DNA from: Brenneria alni
GTDB lineage: Bacteria > Pseudomonadota > Gammaproteobacteria > Enterobacterales > Enterobacteriaceae
DNA: 64,000 nucleotides
Direction: 5' to 3'
NCBI RefSeq assembly: GCF_003666245.1
Contig: NZ_MJLZ01000006.1
Span: 56,782 to 120,781, forward strand
Each line of letters opens with the position of its first letter. Position 1 is the first letter of the stretch. Below, one piece after another: positions 9,614 through 20,155 of the stretch. A model generated the notes under the pieces. The model saw only the letters and a list, made by a program, of their open reading frames with translations, was not told the origin of the DNA and did no database searches. The position numbers and the translations under genes were made by a program.

Positions 9614-10249
9614 ATGAAAAAGGCGTCTTTCGTACTACTGGCAGCCACACTTATGCCAGCATTCGCTCAGGCTCATCAGGCGGGCGATATCATTGTTCGT
9701 GGCGGAACGGCAACCGTTCGCCCGGTGGAAGGTTCAGATAATGTTCTGGGCAGTCTGGGGTCGTTCAAGGTTGATAACAATACCCAACTTGGGCTGACGT
9801 TCAGTTATTTGGTTACTGATAACATTGGCGTGGAATTATTGGCTGCCACTCCGTTTACTCATCGGGTGGGGCTTAACGGGGTGGGTAATATTGCAGAGGT
9901 AAGCCATTTGCCGCCGTCGTTGGTTGCGCAGTACTACTTTGGCGACAAAGCGGATAAGCTTCGTCCTTATCTCGGTGTGGGGGTGAACTACACCATGTTT
10001 TATGATGAAAAATTCAATCAAAGAGGGAAAGAGGCGGGATTGAGCGACCTGAGCCTGAAAAACTCCTGGGGATTGGCGGCGCAAGCGGGGCTGGATTACA
10101 ACCTGGATGAAAACTGGCTGATTAACGCCTCAGTGTGGTGGATGGATATTGATACCGATGTGAAGTTTACCGCAGGCGGGGAGCAGCATAGCGTCAGCAC
10201 CCGTTTAGATCCGTGGGTCTTTATGTTTGGCGTCGGATATCGTTTCTGA
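9614..10249 (+). CDS. ompW: OmpW, outer-membrane beta-barrel protein
   Basis: 211 residues. A signal peptide of about 20 residues (MKKASFVLLAATLMPAFAQA) precedes the mature start HQAGDIIVRGG. OmpW forms an 8-stranded barrel with a narrow hydrophobic channel. Conserved family elements are seen: ATVRPVEGSDN, NTQLGLTFSYLVTDNIGVEL, AATPF, HLPPS, RLDPWVFMFGVGYRF with the terminal Phe that outer-membrane proteins use for Bam recognition. AAGGGAG precedes the start. It is convergent with trpA and likely FNR-responsive. Confidence 0.97.
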   Translation: MKKASFVLLAATLMPAFAQAHQAGDIIVRGGTATVRPVEGSDNVLGSLGSFKVDNNTQLGLTFSYLVTDNIGVELLAATPFTHRVGLNGVGNIAEVSHLPPSLVAQYYFGDKADKLRPYLGVGVNYTMFYDEKFNQRGKEAGLSDLSLKNSWGLAAQAGLDYNLDENWLINASVWWMDIDTDVKFTAGGEQHSVSTRLDPWVFMFGVGYRF

Positions 10250-10262
10250 TTTCAGTAAAAAT

Positions 10263-10281
10263 GGCGGGCTACAGGCCCGCC
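10263..10281. terminator. Hairpin between convergent ompW and trpA
   Basis: GGCGGGC, loop TACAG and GCCCGCC form a perfect 7-bp stem between the two convergent stop codons. No strong T-run is present, so it may act as a weak or processing hairpin. Confidence 0.55.
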
Positions 10282-10299
10282 ATCATACAAGGGCGGTGC

Positions 10300-11106
10300 T
10301 TATGTTCGTGTTGCCGCCTTCATTTCGCTAACAAAGGCGTGTAGCTGAGACAGCATTTCATCGGGGTGGTGCTGGTTTTTTTCAATAATCCGCACAATTG
10401 CCGAGCCGGAAATAGCGCCTGACGCCCCCGCCGTTAATGATTCCCGCACCTGAGAGGGTTCTGAAATACCGAATCCCTGAAGCGGTGGCGCTGCATGGTA
10501 TTCATGCAACTTGGCAATCAAATGATGAAGCGGCAACTGAGCCCGTTTTTCTGCACCGGTTACGCCCGCACGTGACAATAAATAGGTATAGCCACGGCCA
10601 TAGGATGCAATCTCACGCAGCAGGTCTTCATCGGCATTGGGCGGGCAGATAAAAATTGGTGCGATGCCGTGACGTTGTGCTGCTGCACGGAAAGGCGCAG
10701 ACTCTTCAACCGGCACATCGGCAACCAGCACGGAGTCAACGCCAGCCTGAGCACAGCGTTGATAAAATTCATCAATACCGTTACTGAAAACCAGATTGGC
10801 ATACATCAGTAAGCCGATAGGAATGTCAGGGTATTTCTGCCGGATAGCGGCAAGCATTTCAAAGCAGTGCCCAGGGGTGACGCCTGCGGCAAAAGCCCTT
10901 AGCGTGGCATCCTGGATCGTTGGCCCATCGGCGAGCGGGTCTGAAAAGGGGATACCCAGTTCCAGTGCATCAGCCCCTGCGGCAATCAGGGTATCAATGA
11001 TTTTCAGCGATTGCTCAGGCGACGGATCGCCCAACGTGACAAAGGGGACGAATGCGCCTTCTTTATTGTCAGCCAGACGTTTGAACAGATGTTGATAGCG
11101 CTCCAT
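10300..11106 (-). CDS. trpA: Tryptophan synthase alpha subunit
   Basis: 268 residues, the usual length. It cleaves indole-3-glycerol phosphate to indole and glyceraldehyde 3-phosphate, and indole is channelled to TrpB. The catalytic Glu lies in [15 protein letters not shown] (family signature) and the catalytic Asp in DSVLVADVP; the phosphate-binding GISEPSQV and GAISGSAIV elements are present. Its start overlaps the trpB stop by one base (TAATG), so translation is coupled. Last gene of the trp operon. Confidence 0.98.
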   Translation of the reverse strand: MERYQHLFKRLADNKEGAFVPFVTLGDPSPEQSLKIIDTLIAAGADALELGIPFSDPLADGPTIQDATLRAFAAGVTPGHCFEMLAAIRQKYPDIPIGLLMYANLVFSNGIDEFYQRCAQAGVDSVLVADVPVEESAPFRAAAQRHGIAPIFICPPNADEDLLREIASYGRGYTYLLSRAGVTGAEKRAQLPLHHLIAKLHEYHAAPPLQGFGISEPSQVRESLTAGASGAISGSAIVRIIEKNQHHPDEMLSQLHAFVSEMKAATRT

Positions 11107-12296
11107 TAAATTTCTCCCCGATCTTTCAGGATATCGTGAACCGTAAATATGTCTTTATCGCCGCGGCCAGACAGGTTGACCACCAGAATTTGCTCTTTCT
11201 CCGGCTCTTGCTTAATCATTTTCAGGGCATAAGCAAGCGCGTGAGAGGACTCCAGCGCAGGGATAATGCCTTCATGACGGGAGAGTTGTTTGAAAGCCTC
11301 CAGTGCTTCGTCATCGGTAATGGACACATAGTCAGCTCGGCCAATGCTATTCAGATAAGCGTGCTGCGGCCCAACGGACGGAAAGTCCAATCCGGCGGAA
11401 ATTGAATAGGATTCTTCGATTTGCCCGTCAGTGGTTTGCATCATCGGCGATTTCATACCGAAGTAGATGCCCACGCGGCCATGCTTGAGCGGTGCGCCGT
11501 GCTGTCCGGTTTCAATCCCCAGTCCTGCGGGTTCAACGCCAATCAGTCGGACGCTATTTTCATCAATAAAGTCAGCAAACATACCGATGGCGTTGGAGCC
11601 ACCGCCCACGCACGCCAGCAGCGCATCGGGCAGACGGCCTTCTCTTTCCAGCATCTGGACTTTTATTTCTTCCCCAATCATCCGCTGGAACTCACGTACG
11701 ATAGTGGGGAAGGGGTGTGGGCCTGCCGCCGTACCCAGCAGATAATGCGCTTTCTCATAGCTGCCGGACCAGTCGCGCAGCGCTTCATTACAGGCATCTT
11801 TGAGCGTGGCGGAACCACTGTGGACCGGGATGACTTCGGCGCCCATCAGCCGCATACGAAAAACATTGGGTGACTGACGCTCAACGTCCTTAGCTCCCAT
11901 ATAGATGCGGCATTTCAATCCCAGCAGCGCACAAGCCAGCGCGGTGGCGACCCCGTGTTGCCCGGCGCCTGTCTCGGCGATGATTTCGCTTTTCCCCATC
12001 CGCCTGGCCAGCAACGCTTGTCCCAGAACCTGATTGGTTTTGTGCGCACCGCCGTGCAGCAAGTCTTCACGCTTCAGATACAGTTTGGTACGGGTGCCTT
12101 TGGTCAGATTTTGACATAAGGTCAGTGCGGTCGGGCGCCCGGCATAGTTCTTCAGTAAATCAGTAAATTCGGCCTGAAACTCGGGATCCTGCCGGGCATG
12201 AACAAAGGCTTCTTCCAGTTGTCGCAGGGCCGGGATGAGGATCTGCGGAACATACTGCCCGCCGAATTCACCAAAGTATGGGTTGAGTAACGTCAT
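11106..12296 (-). CDS. trpB: Tryptophan synthase beta subunit
   Basis: 396 residues. A PLP enzyme joining indole and L-serine to make tryptophan. The PLP lysine is in the signature [17 protein letters not shown] (about residue 87), the catalytic Glu in AETGAGQHG, and the phosphate-binding loop in [10 protein letters not shown]. It partners with TrpA, whose gene overlaps by one base. The 46-base gap to trpCF upstream holds its ribosome-binding region. Confidence 0.98.
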   Translation of the reverse strand: MTLLNPYFGEFGGQYVPQILIPALRQLEEAFVHARQDPEFQAEFTDLLKNYAGRPTALTLCQNLTKGTRTKLYLKREDLLHGGAHKTNQVLGQALLARRMGKSEIIAETGAGQHGVATALACALLGLKCRIYMGAKDVERQSPNVFRMRLMGAEVIPVHSGSATLKDACNEALRDWSGSYEKAHYLLGTAAGPHPFPTIVREFQRMIGEEIKVQMLEREGRLPDALLACVGGGSNAIGMFADFIDENSVRLIGVEPAGLGIETGQHGAPLKHGRVGIYFGMKSPMMQTTDGQIEESYSISAGLDFPSVGPQHAYLNSIGRADYVSITDDEALEAFKQLSRHEGIIPALESSHALAYALKMIKQEPEKEQILVVNLSGRGDKDIFTVHDILKDRGEI

Positions 12297-12342
12297 AATA
12301 TTCCTGTCTTATCGATGTAATGTTGAGTCGCGCAGTTAGGGT

Positions 12343-13704
12343 TCATACTGCCCGTAATGCCTTAAAAACAGCGGCGATTTTAGTCGAATCTTTTATCCCA
12401 GGCTGACTTTCCACCCCGGAGTTGAAATCCAGTCCGGCGCACCCCAGTTGGGCGGCCTGCGCGCAGTTGTCCGCATTCAAACCACCGGCCAACAGCACGT
12501 TGTCCAGGTTCTGATCGTTAAGCACTGACCAATCAAACGGTTGACCACTGCCACCCTGTGCATTGTCCAGCACATAGCGATCGACCTCTTGCAAGTTTCT
12601 CTCAGGGAGTTCGCTTGCGACGCTTAAGGCTTTCCAGATTTGACAGGCGGCGGGTAACTGCTGGCGCAGTAGAGAAATAGTCTGTTGATCTTCGTTGCCG
12701 TGAAGCTGGACTGCCGCCAGATTCAACTGCTCAACAAGGCTGACAATACGCTCAACCGGCGTATTACGGAACACGCCAACATAACGTAACGGAGCGCCGT
12801 TGATAACCGTAATGGCCTGTTCTACGTTGATAAAGCGGGGTGATGAATCAACAAAAATCAAACCACCGTAGATAGCGCCAGCCTGATAGGCTGCCTGAGC
12901 ATCTTCCCCACGGGTAAGGCCACAGACTTTGTTTTCCCCCAGAATAACGCGGCGAACGGCCAGCGCCAGGTCAGGCTCGGACATCAATGAACTGCCGATC
13001 AAAAAACCGTTGGCAAACTGGCTAAGTTCACTAATTTGCGCATGGCGGTGAATCCCCGACTCGCTGATAACGGTAACACCGGCTGGCAGACGGGGGGCCA
13101 GTGTTCGGGTGCGGTTTAGATCGATGGAGAGATCGCGCAGATCGCGGTTGTTAATACCCACCACCCGTGCTTCCAACTGAATCGCACGCTGGCGTTCTTC
13201 TTCGTTGCTGACCTCGGTTAATATCCCCAGCTTCAGGCTATGGGCGATATCGGCCAACTGCCGGTACTGTTGGTCGCTCAACACGGATAACATCAGCAGG
13301 ATGGCATCAGCCTGATAATAGCGGGCCAGATAGACCTGATATTCCGAAATAATAAAGTCTTTACATAGCACAGGTTGATGAACCGCCGCGCTAACCTGCG
13401 GAAGAAAAGCGAAATCTCCCTGAAAATATTTTTCATCGGTCAGCACGGAAATGGCTGAGGCGTAGTCTTTATAGACCTGTGCAATTTTCACCGGATCGAA
13501 ATCATCACGAATCAATCCCTTTGAGGGGGACGCTTTTTTGCACTCCAGAATAAATGCTGGTTTATTCTGTTGCAGGGCTTGATAAAAATCCCGCTGGCTG
13601 GGGACGACATCGTGCCGGAAAGTCGATAGCGGCTGCTTTTGCTGGCGTGCTTCCACCCATAGGGCTTTATCGCGCACAATTTTATTCAGAATGGTTTCCT
13701 GCAT
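12343..13704 (-). CDS. trpCF: Bifunctional indole-3-glycerol-phosphate synthase / phosphoribosylanthranilate isomerase
   Basis: 453 residues, a fused two-domain protein as in other enterobacteria. The N-terminal TrpC domain (about 1-255) has FILECKKASPSKGLI with the catalytic lysines, VLCKDFIISEYQVY, and VISESGIH. The C-terminal TrpF domain (about 258-453) begins VCGLTRGEDA with the catalytic Cys, and has VQLHGNEDQ and LLAGGLNADN. Together they convert phosphoribosylanthranilate to indole-3-glycerol phosphate. It lies between trpD and trpB. Confidence 0.98.
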   Translation of the reverse strand: MQETILNKIVRDKALWVEARQQKQPLSTFRHDVVPSQRDFYQALQQNKPAFILECKKASPSKGLIRDDFDPVKIAQVYKDYASAISVLTDEKYFQGDFAFLPQVSAAVHQPVLCKDFIISEYQVYLARYYQADAILLMLSVLSDQQYRQLADIAHSLKLGILTEVSNEEERQRAIQLEARVVGINNRDLRDLSIDLNRTRTLAPRLPAGVTVISESGIHRHAQISELSQFANGFLIGSSLMSEPDLALAVRRVILGENKVCGLTRGEDAQAAYQAGAIYGGLIFVDSSPRFINVEQAITVINGAPLRYVGVFRNTPVERIVSLVEQLNLAAVQLHGNEDQQTISLLRQQLPAACQIWKALSVASELPERNLQEVDRYVLDNAQGGSGQPFDWSVLNDQNLDNVLLAGGLNADNCAQAAQLGCAGLDFNSGVESQPGIKDSTKIAAVFKALRAV

Positions 13705-13711
13705 GAGTGCT

Positions 13712-14710
13712 TTATCCTCTTGCGGCCAGTGCGGTGAGTCGCTGGTAGGCCTGTCCGCTATGAATCACTGCCAACGCCTGTTGCGCATTTTGGCGTAAAT
13801 CTTCCTGCCCGAACAGTTTTAGCAACAGGGCAACATTGGCGGCAACGGCCGCATCATGTGCTGGCTCGCCTTTACCTTGTAGCAGCGCAGCCAGAATGTC
13901 ACGGTTTTCTTCAGGCGTTCCGCCCTGTAATGCTGATAGCGGGAAGCTGTCCAATCCGAAATCTTTGTGCGTCAGTTGGTAGGTTTCAATATCGCCGTTG
14001 TTCAGCTCCGCAACCTGAGTCGGCGCATGGATGGCGACTTCATCCATACCGCCACCGTGCACCACTGCGGCTCGCTGATATCCCAGAACCCGTAAGGTTT
14101 CGGCGATAGGGCGAACCAGTTCAGGGTGATAGACGCCAATCAGCGCCAGCGGAGGACGGGCCGGGTTAACCAGCGGCCCCAACACGTTAAACAGAGTACG
14201 GGTTTTCAATTGCTGGCGCACTGGTGCTGCATGACGAAAGCCGGGGTGATAGTTCGGGGCGAACAAAAAGCACACGCCCAGGTCGTCCAGCGCCTGCCGG
14301 GATTGTTCGGCGGGCATATCAAGCCGGATACCAAACGCAGCCAGCAGATCGGACGAGCCTGAGCGACTCGAAACGCTACGGTTGCCATGTTTGGCGATCT
14401 TCAGTCCGCAACTGGCCGCCACGAACGCGCTGGCGGTGGAAATGTTGATACTGTTGATGCCGTCGCCGCCAGTGCCGACGATATCGGCAAACGGATAGTC
14501 GGGACGGGGAAACGGTTGGGCATCCGCCAGCAAAGCGGTTGCTGCGCCAGCAATCTCATCCGGGTGCTCACCGCGAATTTTCATACTGATCAACGCTGCC
14601 GCCAATTGGCTGTTTTCAAGTTCGCCGCGAACAATCGCCCCAAACAGCGCCTGGCTTTCCTGTCGACTGAGTGTTTCAGCCTGATATAATTTTTCAAGAA
14701 TGTTTTGCAT
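13712..14710 (-). CDS. trpD: Anthranilate phosphoribosyltransferase (not fused to TrpG)
   Basis: 332 residues. It transfers phosphoribosyl from PRPP to anthranilate. The PRPP-binding motif is [17 protein letters not shown], followed by [17 protein letters not shown], both family hallmarks. The start at 14710 (MQNILEKL) was chosen over the ATG at 14716 because AGGA lies seven bases before it and only one base before the other. In E. coli TrpG and TrpD are one polypeptide; here they are separate genes with a 14-base gap, as reported for Serratia and other enterobacteria. Confidence 0.97.
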   Translation of the reverse strand: MQNILEKLYQAETLSRQESQALFGAIVRGELENSQLAAALISMKIRGEHPDEIAGAATALLADAQPFPRPDYPFADIVGTGGDGINSINISTASAFVAASCGLKIAKHGNRSVSSRSGSSDLLAAFGIRLDMPAEQSRQALDDLGVCFLFAPNYHPGFRHAAPVRQQLKTRTLFNVLGPLVNPARPPLALIGVYHPELVRPIAETLRVLGYQRAAVVHGGGMDEVAIHAPTQVAELNNGDIETYQLTHKDFGLDSFPLSALQGGTPEENRDILAALLQGKGEPAHDAAVAANVALLLKLFGQEDLRQNAQQALAVIHSGQAYQRLTALAARG

Positions 14711-14724
14711 GATCATGTCCTTTA

Positions 14725-15303
14725 TTAAGCCAACGCCCAGTTCAGCGTCTGTTCGAGCAGTCGTGCGCCGTGGGTGGTTAAAATGGATTCAGGATGAAAC
14801 TGAAAGCCACATACGCGATCGGCATCGTGGCGGACGGCCATCACCATGTCATTAACATGGGCGTTAACGGTCAGCGCCGCTGGAATATTGCTACCGACCA
14901 ACGAGTGATAGCGTGCGACCGGCAATGGATTGGGTAATCCTGCAAACATCGCAAAGCCGTCATGATCGATAATGGATGCTTTGCCATGCAGAATTTCGCC
15001 TGCCTGACCAACATGGCCGCCATAGGCTTCCACAATCGCCTGATGTCCCAGGCAGATGCCGATAATCGGTAATTGACCGCGCATGCGTTGTAGCAACTCT
15101 GGCATACAACCGGCGGCGGCAGGGGTTCCCGGGCCGGGCGACAGCATCAGTACCGGCCTTTCCATTTTCTTTAAATGCTCAATAATGGTGCCGCCAGGCA
15201 GATGGTTGCGGTAAATGACCACCTGATGTCCACTGGCGCGCAGTTGATCCACCAGGTTGTAAGTAAATGAGTCGATATTATCGAGCAGTAAGATATCCGC
15301 CAT
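14725..15303 (-). CDS. trpG: Anthranilate synthase component II, glutamine amidotransferase
   Basis: 192 residues, a stand-alone class I glutamine amidotransferase supplying ammonia to TrpE. The catalytic triad is visible: Cys in [15 protein letters not shown], and His and Glu in [14 protein letters not shown]. The N-terminal [17 protein letters not shown] and MLSPGPGTP are typical TrpG elements. The start ATG overlaps the trpE stop by one base (TGATG), giving translational coupling of the two synthase subunits. It ends NWAL-A, where in E. coli the chain would continue into TrpD. Confidence 0.97.
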   Translation of the reverse strand: MADILLLDNIDSFTYNLVDQLRASGHQVVIYRNHLPGGTIIEHLKKMERPVLMLSPGPGTPAAAGCMPELLQRMRGQLPIIGICLGHQAIVEAYGGHVGQAGEILHGKASIIDHDGFAMFAGLPNPLPVARYHSLVGSNIPAALTVNAHVNDMVMAVRHDADRVCGFQFHPESILTTHGARLLEQTLNWALA

Positions 15304-16865
15304 CAGAATAACTCCTTTGCGTGGTGCGCACTGGCAATGGCCCGCAGAACGGCCCTGGCTTTATTAAGTGTTTCATCGGCTTCCGACTGTGGGTTGGAGT
15401 CCAGAACGATCCCCGCGCCCGCCTGAACCGTGGCGATACCCTCTTCAACATAGGCAGAGCGAATGACGATGCAGGTATCCAGATCGCCATGCGCGGTGAA
15501 ATACCCCACGGCACCGCCATAGCTGCCGCGCCGGGTTTTTTCACTGTCGGCTATCAATTGCATGGCCCGGACTTTCGGCGCGCCGCTCAACGTCCCCATG
15601 TTCATACAGGCACGATAAGCGTGCAGTACGTCTAAATCTTCACGCAGGGTGCCTACCACGCGTGATACCAGATGCATGACGAAAGAGTAACGGTCAACCT
15701 GAGTTAAATCGGCTACATAACGGCTGCCGGGTTTACAAATGCGCGCCAGATCGTTACGTGCCAGATCGACCAGCATCAGGTGCTCGGCCATCTCTTTATG
15801 GTCGGTACGCATTTCAAGTTCAATACGGCTATCGAGATCGCGATCCAGCGAGCCGTCGGCATGGCGTCCGCGAGGTCGGGTGCCAGCTATTGGATAAATT
15901 TCAATCTGGCGGCTGTCGGCGTCATATTTCAGTGAACTTTCCGGTGACGCGCCAAACAGCGTGAAATCCTGATCCTGCATAAAAAACATATACGGGCTGG
16001 GATTATTGTCTTTCAGGGTTTGATAGGCAGCCAGCGGCGAGGGGCAAGGCAACGAAAAACGGCGTGATGGCACAACCTGAAAGATTTCACCGATGCGGAT
16101 AGCCTGCTGCATCTGGCTGACCACTTCACCAAATGCTTCATCACTCTGGTTGCAGCTTAACGTCATGCTGTCAATGGACTGATGGGGCAGTGGCGGCGCG
16201 GGTTGTTCCAGTTGCTGCCCCAACTGGGTCAGCCGTTGTTGCAGACGTTGCCGTTCCGAGCTGTCCGGTGTAAACAGGCTGGCCTGGAGAGCCGTGACCT
16301 GCTGTTGATGATCGAGTATCAGCAGCGTTTCAGCCAGATAGAAGCAGAAATCCGGACAGCGTTGATGCTGGCTTAATGCGGGCAATGCTTCAAAACCGGC
16401 GACCAGATCATAAGCGAACAGGCCGCCAAAAAACATGGCTTCGCGTTCATCCGCAGGGCAGGCAACCAGTGTCAGGATGCTGCGAAGCGCATCAAATACG
16501 GATAACGAGCGTAAACGGGAGTCTTCATCCTGCATGTTATCGGCTGGAGGAAACGTCAGTTCCCGGACATTGGGGCGGGGTTCAATAATCACCCCGGATG
16601 GCAGCGCATCATCCAGCAACGGCAGCAAACCGGCGCCGTTGGCCGTCAGCGCCTGAACAGAAACTTGCTGACCGAGCGCGGTAATACGCAGTGCGCTGTC
16701 GACAATTAACAGGCTTTTCAGATTTTGTTTACTGTCAATTTCAGCCGACTCCAGCAGCAACGTGGCGGGTCTGGCGCCGCAAAGCTGGTGAAATATAGCG
16801 CTGGGATCGTTTCGATAGATGGCCTCGGTACGCAGAAGCTCCAGTTTTGGTCGTATTGTTTGCAT
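15303..16865 (-). CDS. trpE: Anthranilate synthase component I
   Basis: 520 residues from ATG 16865, exactly the E. coli length; another ATG lies one codon upstream and the frame is open to 16904, but AGGT at an 8-base spacing supports this start. It converts chorismate to anthranilate with ammonia from TrpG. The feedback-inhibition motif LLLESAE is near residue 40, and the chorismate-binding domain has [35 protein letters not shown] and [12 protein letters not shown]. First structural gene of the operon, expressed behind the trpL attenuator and TrpR operator. Confidence 0.98.
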   Translation of the reverse strand: MQTIRPKLELLRTEAIYRNDPSAIFHQLCGARPATLLLESAEIDSKQNLKSLLIVDSALRITALGQQVSVQALTANGAGLLPLLDDALPSGVIIEPRPNVRELTFPPADNMQDEDSRLRSLSVFDALRSILTLVACPADEREAMFFGGLFAYDLVAGFEALPALSQHQRCPDFCFYLAETLLILDHQQQVTALQASLFTPDSSERQRLQQRLTQLGQQLEQPAPPLPHQSIDSMTLSCNQSDEAFGEVVSQMQQAIRIGEIFQVVPSRRFSLPCPSPLAAYQTLKDNNPSPYMFFMQDQDFTLFGASPESSLKYDADSRQIEIYPIAGTRPRGRHADGSLDRDLDSRIELEMRTDHKEMAEHLMLVDLARNDLARICKPGSRYVADLTQVDRYSFVMHLVSRVVGTLREDLDVLHAYRACMNMGTLSGAPKVRAMQLIADSEKTRRGSYGGAVGYFTAHGDLDTCIVIRSAYVEEGIATVQAGAGIVLDSNPQSEADETLNKARAVLRAIASAHHAKELF

Positions 16866-16965
16866 CATTGTTACCTGTTTTGTGTTTGCCCATAAAAAAC
16901 ACATTAGTGTTTTTCAACGTCACACAGTGACGGCCCGAAGAGGGCGGACAGGAATTGTTCGCCAT

Positions 16966-16990
16966 AAAAAAGCCCGCTGGGTAAGCGGGC
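16966..16990 (-). terminator. trp attenuator terminator hairpin
   Basis: On the minus strand GCCCGCT, a five-base loop and AGCGGGC are followed by six T residues, between trpL and trpE. This is the 3:4 terminator of the trp attenuator; with the tandem Trp codons of trpL it stops transcription when tryptophan is abundant. Confidence 0.9.
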
Positions 16991-17029
16991 CTGGGAATAT
17001 CTGCATGTAATGATAATAGCTATGCGTGA

Positions 17030-17092
17030 TTACTCCACCCGCGAAAGGGAAGAGCGCCACCAACCAAGTTTCATCATATTTTGCGTTGCCAT
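17030..17092 (-). CDS. trpL: trp operon leader peptide
   Basis: 20 residues, MATQNMMKLGWWRSSLSRVE. It contains adjacent Trp codons (TGG TGG) at residues 11-12, the tryptophan sensor of attenuation. AAGGT lies nine bases before the ATG. The peptide is somewhat longer than the 14-residue E. coli version, but position, tandem Trp and the downstream attenuator hairpin make the call clear. An internal ATG at 17077 could also start translation. Confidence 0.92.
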   Translation of the reverse strand: MATQNMMKLGWWRSSLSRVE

Positions 17093-17125
17093 TATCATTA
17101 CCTTGTTATCTTGGTCTAAATCCGT

Positions 17126-17143
17126 GTACTAGTAAACTAGTTC
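17126..17143. promoter_or_regulatory. TrpR operator
   Basis: GTACTAGTAAACTAGTTC is a near-perfect copy of the TrpR operator consensus GNACTAGTTAACTAGTNC and overlaps the -10 region of the trp promoter, so tryptophan-bound TrpR would block initiation. Confidence 0.92.
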
Positions 17144-17159
17144 AGTGAGCGAAAGTCAA
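17131..17159 (-). promoter_or_regulatory. trp operon sigma-70 promoter
   Basis: On the minus strand TTGACT (-35, 17154-17159) and TTTACT (-10, 17131-17136) are spaced by 17 bases, with the -10 inside the TrpR operator as in E. coli. Confidence 0.8.
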
Positions 17160-17314
17160 CAACAGGAATAACATTATTTTATTGGTCGGCGGAAAATGTT
17201 TGTCAGGTGTGCGTTAGCTTTGGTGGCATGGAACTTCATTATTACTATTCCTGCTGTGTTAATGGCATCATAGTCAATTCGAAACGTGAACTCAGCCAGT
17301 GATAGGAAATAGTT

Positions 17315-18187
17315 GTGCCACAAAAATCGCAACCGCTATCGTCTTTTCCGCTTTACGATTTGCATAGTCATACCACCGCTTCCGATGGAGTATTAACACC
17401 TGTTGATCTGGTGAACCGTGCGGTGGCGATGCGGGTCGGCGTGCTGTCGATCACCGATCACGATACTACCGGCGGGCTGGCCGACGCACAACGGGCGATT
17501 GATGACCAGGCGTTACCGCTGCGGCTGATCTCCGGCGTGGAGATTTCCACCCTGTGGGAAAACCATGAAATCCACATTGTAGGTCTGGGTATGGATGTCA
17601 GTCATCCGGCTTTGTGTGATCTGTTACAGCGTCAGGCGCAGTCACGGCAGGAGAGGGCCGAGCACATTGCGCTGCGTCTGGCGAAAGCACGCATTCCCGA
17701 TGCGTTGGCCGGCGCGAGCGCGTTGGCAGTGGGTGGACAGATTACCCGAGGACATTTCGCTCGTTATCTGGTGTCGCAGGGCGTCGCGCCGAATATCCCT
17801 CAGGTGTTCAAGAAATATCTGGCAAAAGGGAAAACCGGATACGTTCCGCCACAGTGGTGTACAATAGAGCAAGCGATTGATGCTATTCATCAATCTGGCG
17901 GTGTGTCGGTATTGGCGCATCCTGGGCGGTATGATTTAACCGCCAAATGGCTGAAACGTTTGTTGACCGCCTTTGCGGATAACGGCGGCAACGCTATGGA
18001 GGTGGCGCAATGCCAACAGGCGCCGGATGAGCGTACCCGGCTTGCCTGCTATGCCCGTGAGTTTTGTTTGCTGGGGTCGCAGGGGTCGGATTTCCACCAG
18101 CCTTGTGCCTGGATTGAACTGGGTCGCAAGCTATGGTTGCCTGCCGGGGTGGAGCCAGTGTGGCAACATACCGTGTTGGCGGAATAG
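17315..18187 (+). CDS. rnm: RNase AM, 5'-to-3' exoribonuclease of the PHP family
   Basis: 290 residues with a GTG start and AGGA nine bases upstream. Known as YciV or TrpH; E. coli Rnm matures 5' ends of rRNA and acts on 3',5'-bisnucleotides. PHP metal-binding motifs are visible: DLHSHTTASDG at the N-terminus, SITDHDTTGG, GVEISTLWENHEIHIVG, VLAHPGRYDL and SQGSDFHQPC near the C-terminus. It is divergent from the trp operon, as in E. coli, and leads into yciO. Confidence 0.95.
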   Translation: MPQKSQPLSSFPLYDLHSHTTASDGVLTPVDLVNRAVAMRVGVLSITDHDTTGGLADAQRAIDDQALPLRLISGVEISTLWENHEIHIVGLGMDVSHPALCDLLQRQAQSRQERAEHIALRLAKARIPDALAGASALAVGGQITRGHFARYLVSQGVAPNIPQVFKKYLAKGKTGYVPPQWCTIEQAIDAIHQSGGVSVLAHPGRYDLTAKWLKRLLTAFADNGGNAMEVAQCQQAPDERTRLACYAREFCLLGSQGSDFHQPCAWIELGRKLWLPAGVEPVWQHTVLAE

Positions 18188-18326
18188 CGAATTGGGTATG
18201 ACGATGACGCACGCCATATACTCCTGTCGCAAACGAAAATAACGATGTTGATTGAAAGAACCATGTTGCCGGTTAAGCGGGAGATGCTGTGAGTTCTTTC
18301 GTATTGCAGAAGCATGAGGTAGTGTC

Positions 18327-18947
18327 ATGAGTCAGTTTTTTTATATTCACCCACAGAATCCGCAGCCAAGATTAATCAATCAATCAGTGGACTTTCTGCA
18401 TAAAGGCGGGGTAATTGTTTATCCCACCGATTCCGGTTACGCGCTGGGATGTATGTTGGGCGACAAGAGTGCCATGGAGCGTATCTGTCGTATCCGCGAT
18501 CTGGACAACAACCATAATTTTACCCTGATGTGCCGCGATCTGTCTGAACTGTCGACCTACGCCTACGTCGATAACGCGGCGTTTCGGTTGATCAAAAACA
18601 ACACGCCGGGTAACTACACGTTCATCCTTAAGGCAACGAAAGAAGTGCCGCGCCGTTTGATGAACGAAAAGCGTAAAACGATTGGTTTACGCGTCCCCTC
18701 CAACCCCATCGCGCTATCTTTATTGGCCGCATTAGATGAACCATTGATGTCGACCACGCTGATGCTGCCGGGCAATGACTTTGCCGAGTCCGATCCGGAA
18801 GAGATTCAGGAAACGCTGGGGAAACATGTCGATCTGGTGATTCATGGCGGTTTTCTTGGACAACAGCCGACCACCGTTATCGATTTGACCGAATCAGCTC
18901 CCCGAATTGCCCGCGAAGGAACAGGGGATATTACACCGTTTCTGTAG
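18327..18947 (+). CDS. yciO: YciO, Sua5/YrdC-like protein
   Basis: 206 residues, the usual length. It has the Sua5/YrdC fold (threonylcarbamoyl-AMP synthase superfamily) with GGVIVYPTDSGYALGC near residue 28, the KxR element of the active site (KRKTIGLRVPSNP) and PLMSTTLMLPG. E. coli YciO is related to TsaC but does not replace it well; the physiological role is unsettled. It lies between rnm and rluB on the same strand as in E. coli. Confidence 0.95.
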   Translation: MSQFFYIHPQNPQPRLINQSVDFLHKGGVIVYPTDSGYALGCMLGDKSAMERICRIRDLDNNHNFTLMCRDLSELSTYAYVDNAAFRLIKNNTPGNYTFILKATKEVPRRLMNEKRKTIGLRVPSNPIALSLLAALDEPLMSTTLMLPGNDFAESDPEEIQETLGKHVDLVIHGGFLGQQPTTVIDLTESAPRIAREGTGDITPFL

Positions 18948-19177
18948 TACGTTAGACGCCGCTAATCTCCCCCGGTTTTCGCTCAGAGGTTTTAGCATCA
19001 TTCGGCTTAGGATTCGTGTATTATGTCTGACCCCAAAGCAGCTGGCGTGGCGGTTAACTTGACATGCCATATCTAAAAAGATTTTACAAATCATTTGGTT
19101 AGTGTTGAATGCGGCCTAGCTTATTGATGAAACAATTATAGACGACGCCTGGGAAGGCGGCACGCAGAGGTTGCTCG

Positions 19178-20056
19178 ATGAGCGAAAAATTACAGAAAGT
19201 ATTGGCGCGAGCAGGTCATGGTTCGCGCCGTGAAATAGAAGGTATGATTCAAGCAGGCCGAATCAGCGTTGACGGTAAAATCGCTACGCTGGGTGACCGG
19301 GTCGAAGTGACTAAAGCCACTAAAATCCGCCTTGACGGCCACGTGGTTTCCATCAAGGAAACGGAAGAAACCGTTTGCCGCGTTCTCATCTATTATAAGC
19401 CGGAAGGCGAGTTGTGTACGCGCAGCGATCCCGATGGACGCCCGACGGTTTTTGACCGCTTACCCAAGATACAGGGTTCGCGCTGGGTAGCGGTGGGGCG
19501 CCTGGACGTGAATACGTCAGGGTTGCTGCTGTTCACCACTGACGGAGAGCTGGCGAACCGCCTGATGCACCCCAGCCACGAAATTGAGCGTGAATATGCC
19601 GTGCGGGTATTTGGTGAAATCAATGACGAGAAGATCAAACAGTTGAGCAGAGGCGTGCAACTGGAAGATGGCCCTGCGTCGTTCCGCACTATTCGTTATC
19701 AAGGTGGTGAAGGGCTTAACCAATGGTATAACGTCACGCTGACCGAAGGCCGTAACCGTGAGGTGCGTCGTTTGTGGGAAGCGGTCGGCGTTCAGGTCAG
19801 CCGCCTGATCCGCGTTCGTTACGGTGACATTCAGTTGCCAAAAGGTCTGCCGCGCGGTGGCTGGTCGGAAATGGCGCTGGAGAGTCTCAACTATCTGCGC
19901 GAACGGGTGCAGTTGCCGCCGGAAACCGTCACCAAGCTGCCCGTTGAACGTGAGCGCCGCCGGGTGAAAGCCAACCAGATCCGCCGTGCGGTAAAACGCC
20001 ACAGCCAGGTCGCGCCAGCGCGGCGAACCTCACCCAAGCCGAAACGTAACGGCTAA
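19178..20056 (+). CDS. rluB: 23S rRNA pseudouridine(2605) synthase RluB
   Basis: 292 residues. N-terminal S4 RNA-binding domain ([20 protein letters not shown], residues 3-22) followed by the RsuA-type catalytic domain; the catalytic Asp is in [18 protein letters not shown], and RNREVRRLW is also conserved. It has a basic Arg/Lys-rich C-terminal tail ([17 protein letters not shown]). It modifies U2605 of 23S rRNA. In E. coli rluB converges directly on btuR; here a 2-kb AT-rich insertion separates them. Confidence 0.96.
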   Translation: MSEKLQKVLARAGHGSRREIEGMIQAGRISVDGKIATLGDRVEVTKATKIRLDGHVVSIKETEETVCRVLIYYKPEGELCTRSDPDGRPTVFDRLPKIQGSRWVAVGRLDVNTSGLLLFTTDGELANRLMHPSHEIEREYAVRVFGEINDEKIKQLSRGVQLEDGPASFRTIRYQGGEGLNQWYNVTLTEGRNREVRRLWEAVGVQVSRLIRVRYGDIQLPKGLPRGGWSEMALESLNYLRERVQLPPETVTKLPVERERRRVKANQIRRAVKRHSQVAPARRTSPKPKRNG

Positions 20057-20092
20057 TTTTAAAGCATGACCGGCAGCGCAGACTGCCGTCGT

Positions 20093-20155
20093 GTTATCCT
20101 GCATAGTCTTGCCACCAGCTTCAAAAGTATGTTTTAGCGGGCGCATTTTGTTTCC
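20093..20155 (-). pseudogene. Decayed remnant of the btuR 3' end
   Basis: On the minus strand this stretch reads KMRPLKHTFEAGGKTMQDN, clearly homologous to the BtuR C-terminus EMRPVKHAFEAGIKAQQG. Over about 50 bases it matches the intact btuR end at 22045-22095 at roughly 75-80 per cent, mostly with synonymous-type differences. It lacks the normal stop and the rest of the gene. It lies directly after rluB, where the btuR end lies in E. coli, so it marks the original rluB/btuR junction or a second att-like copy. Confidence 0.75.
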
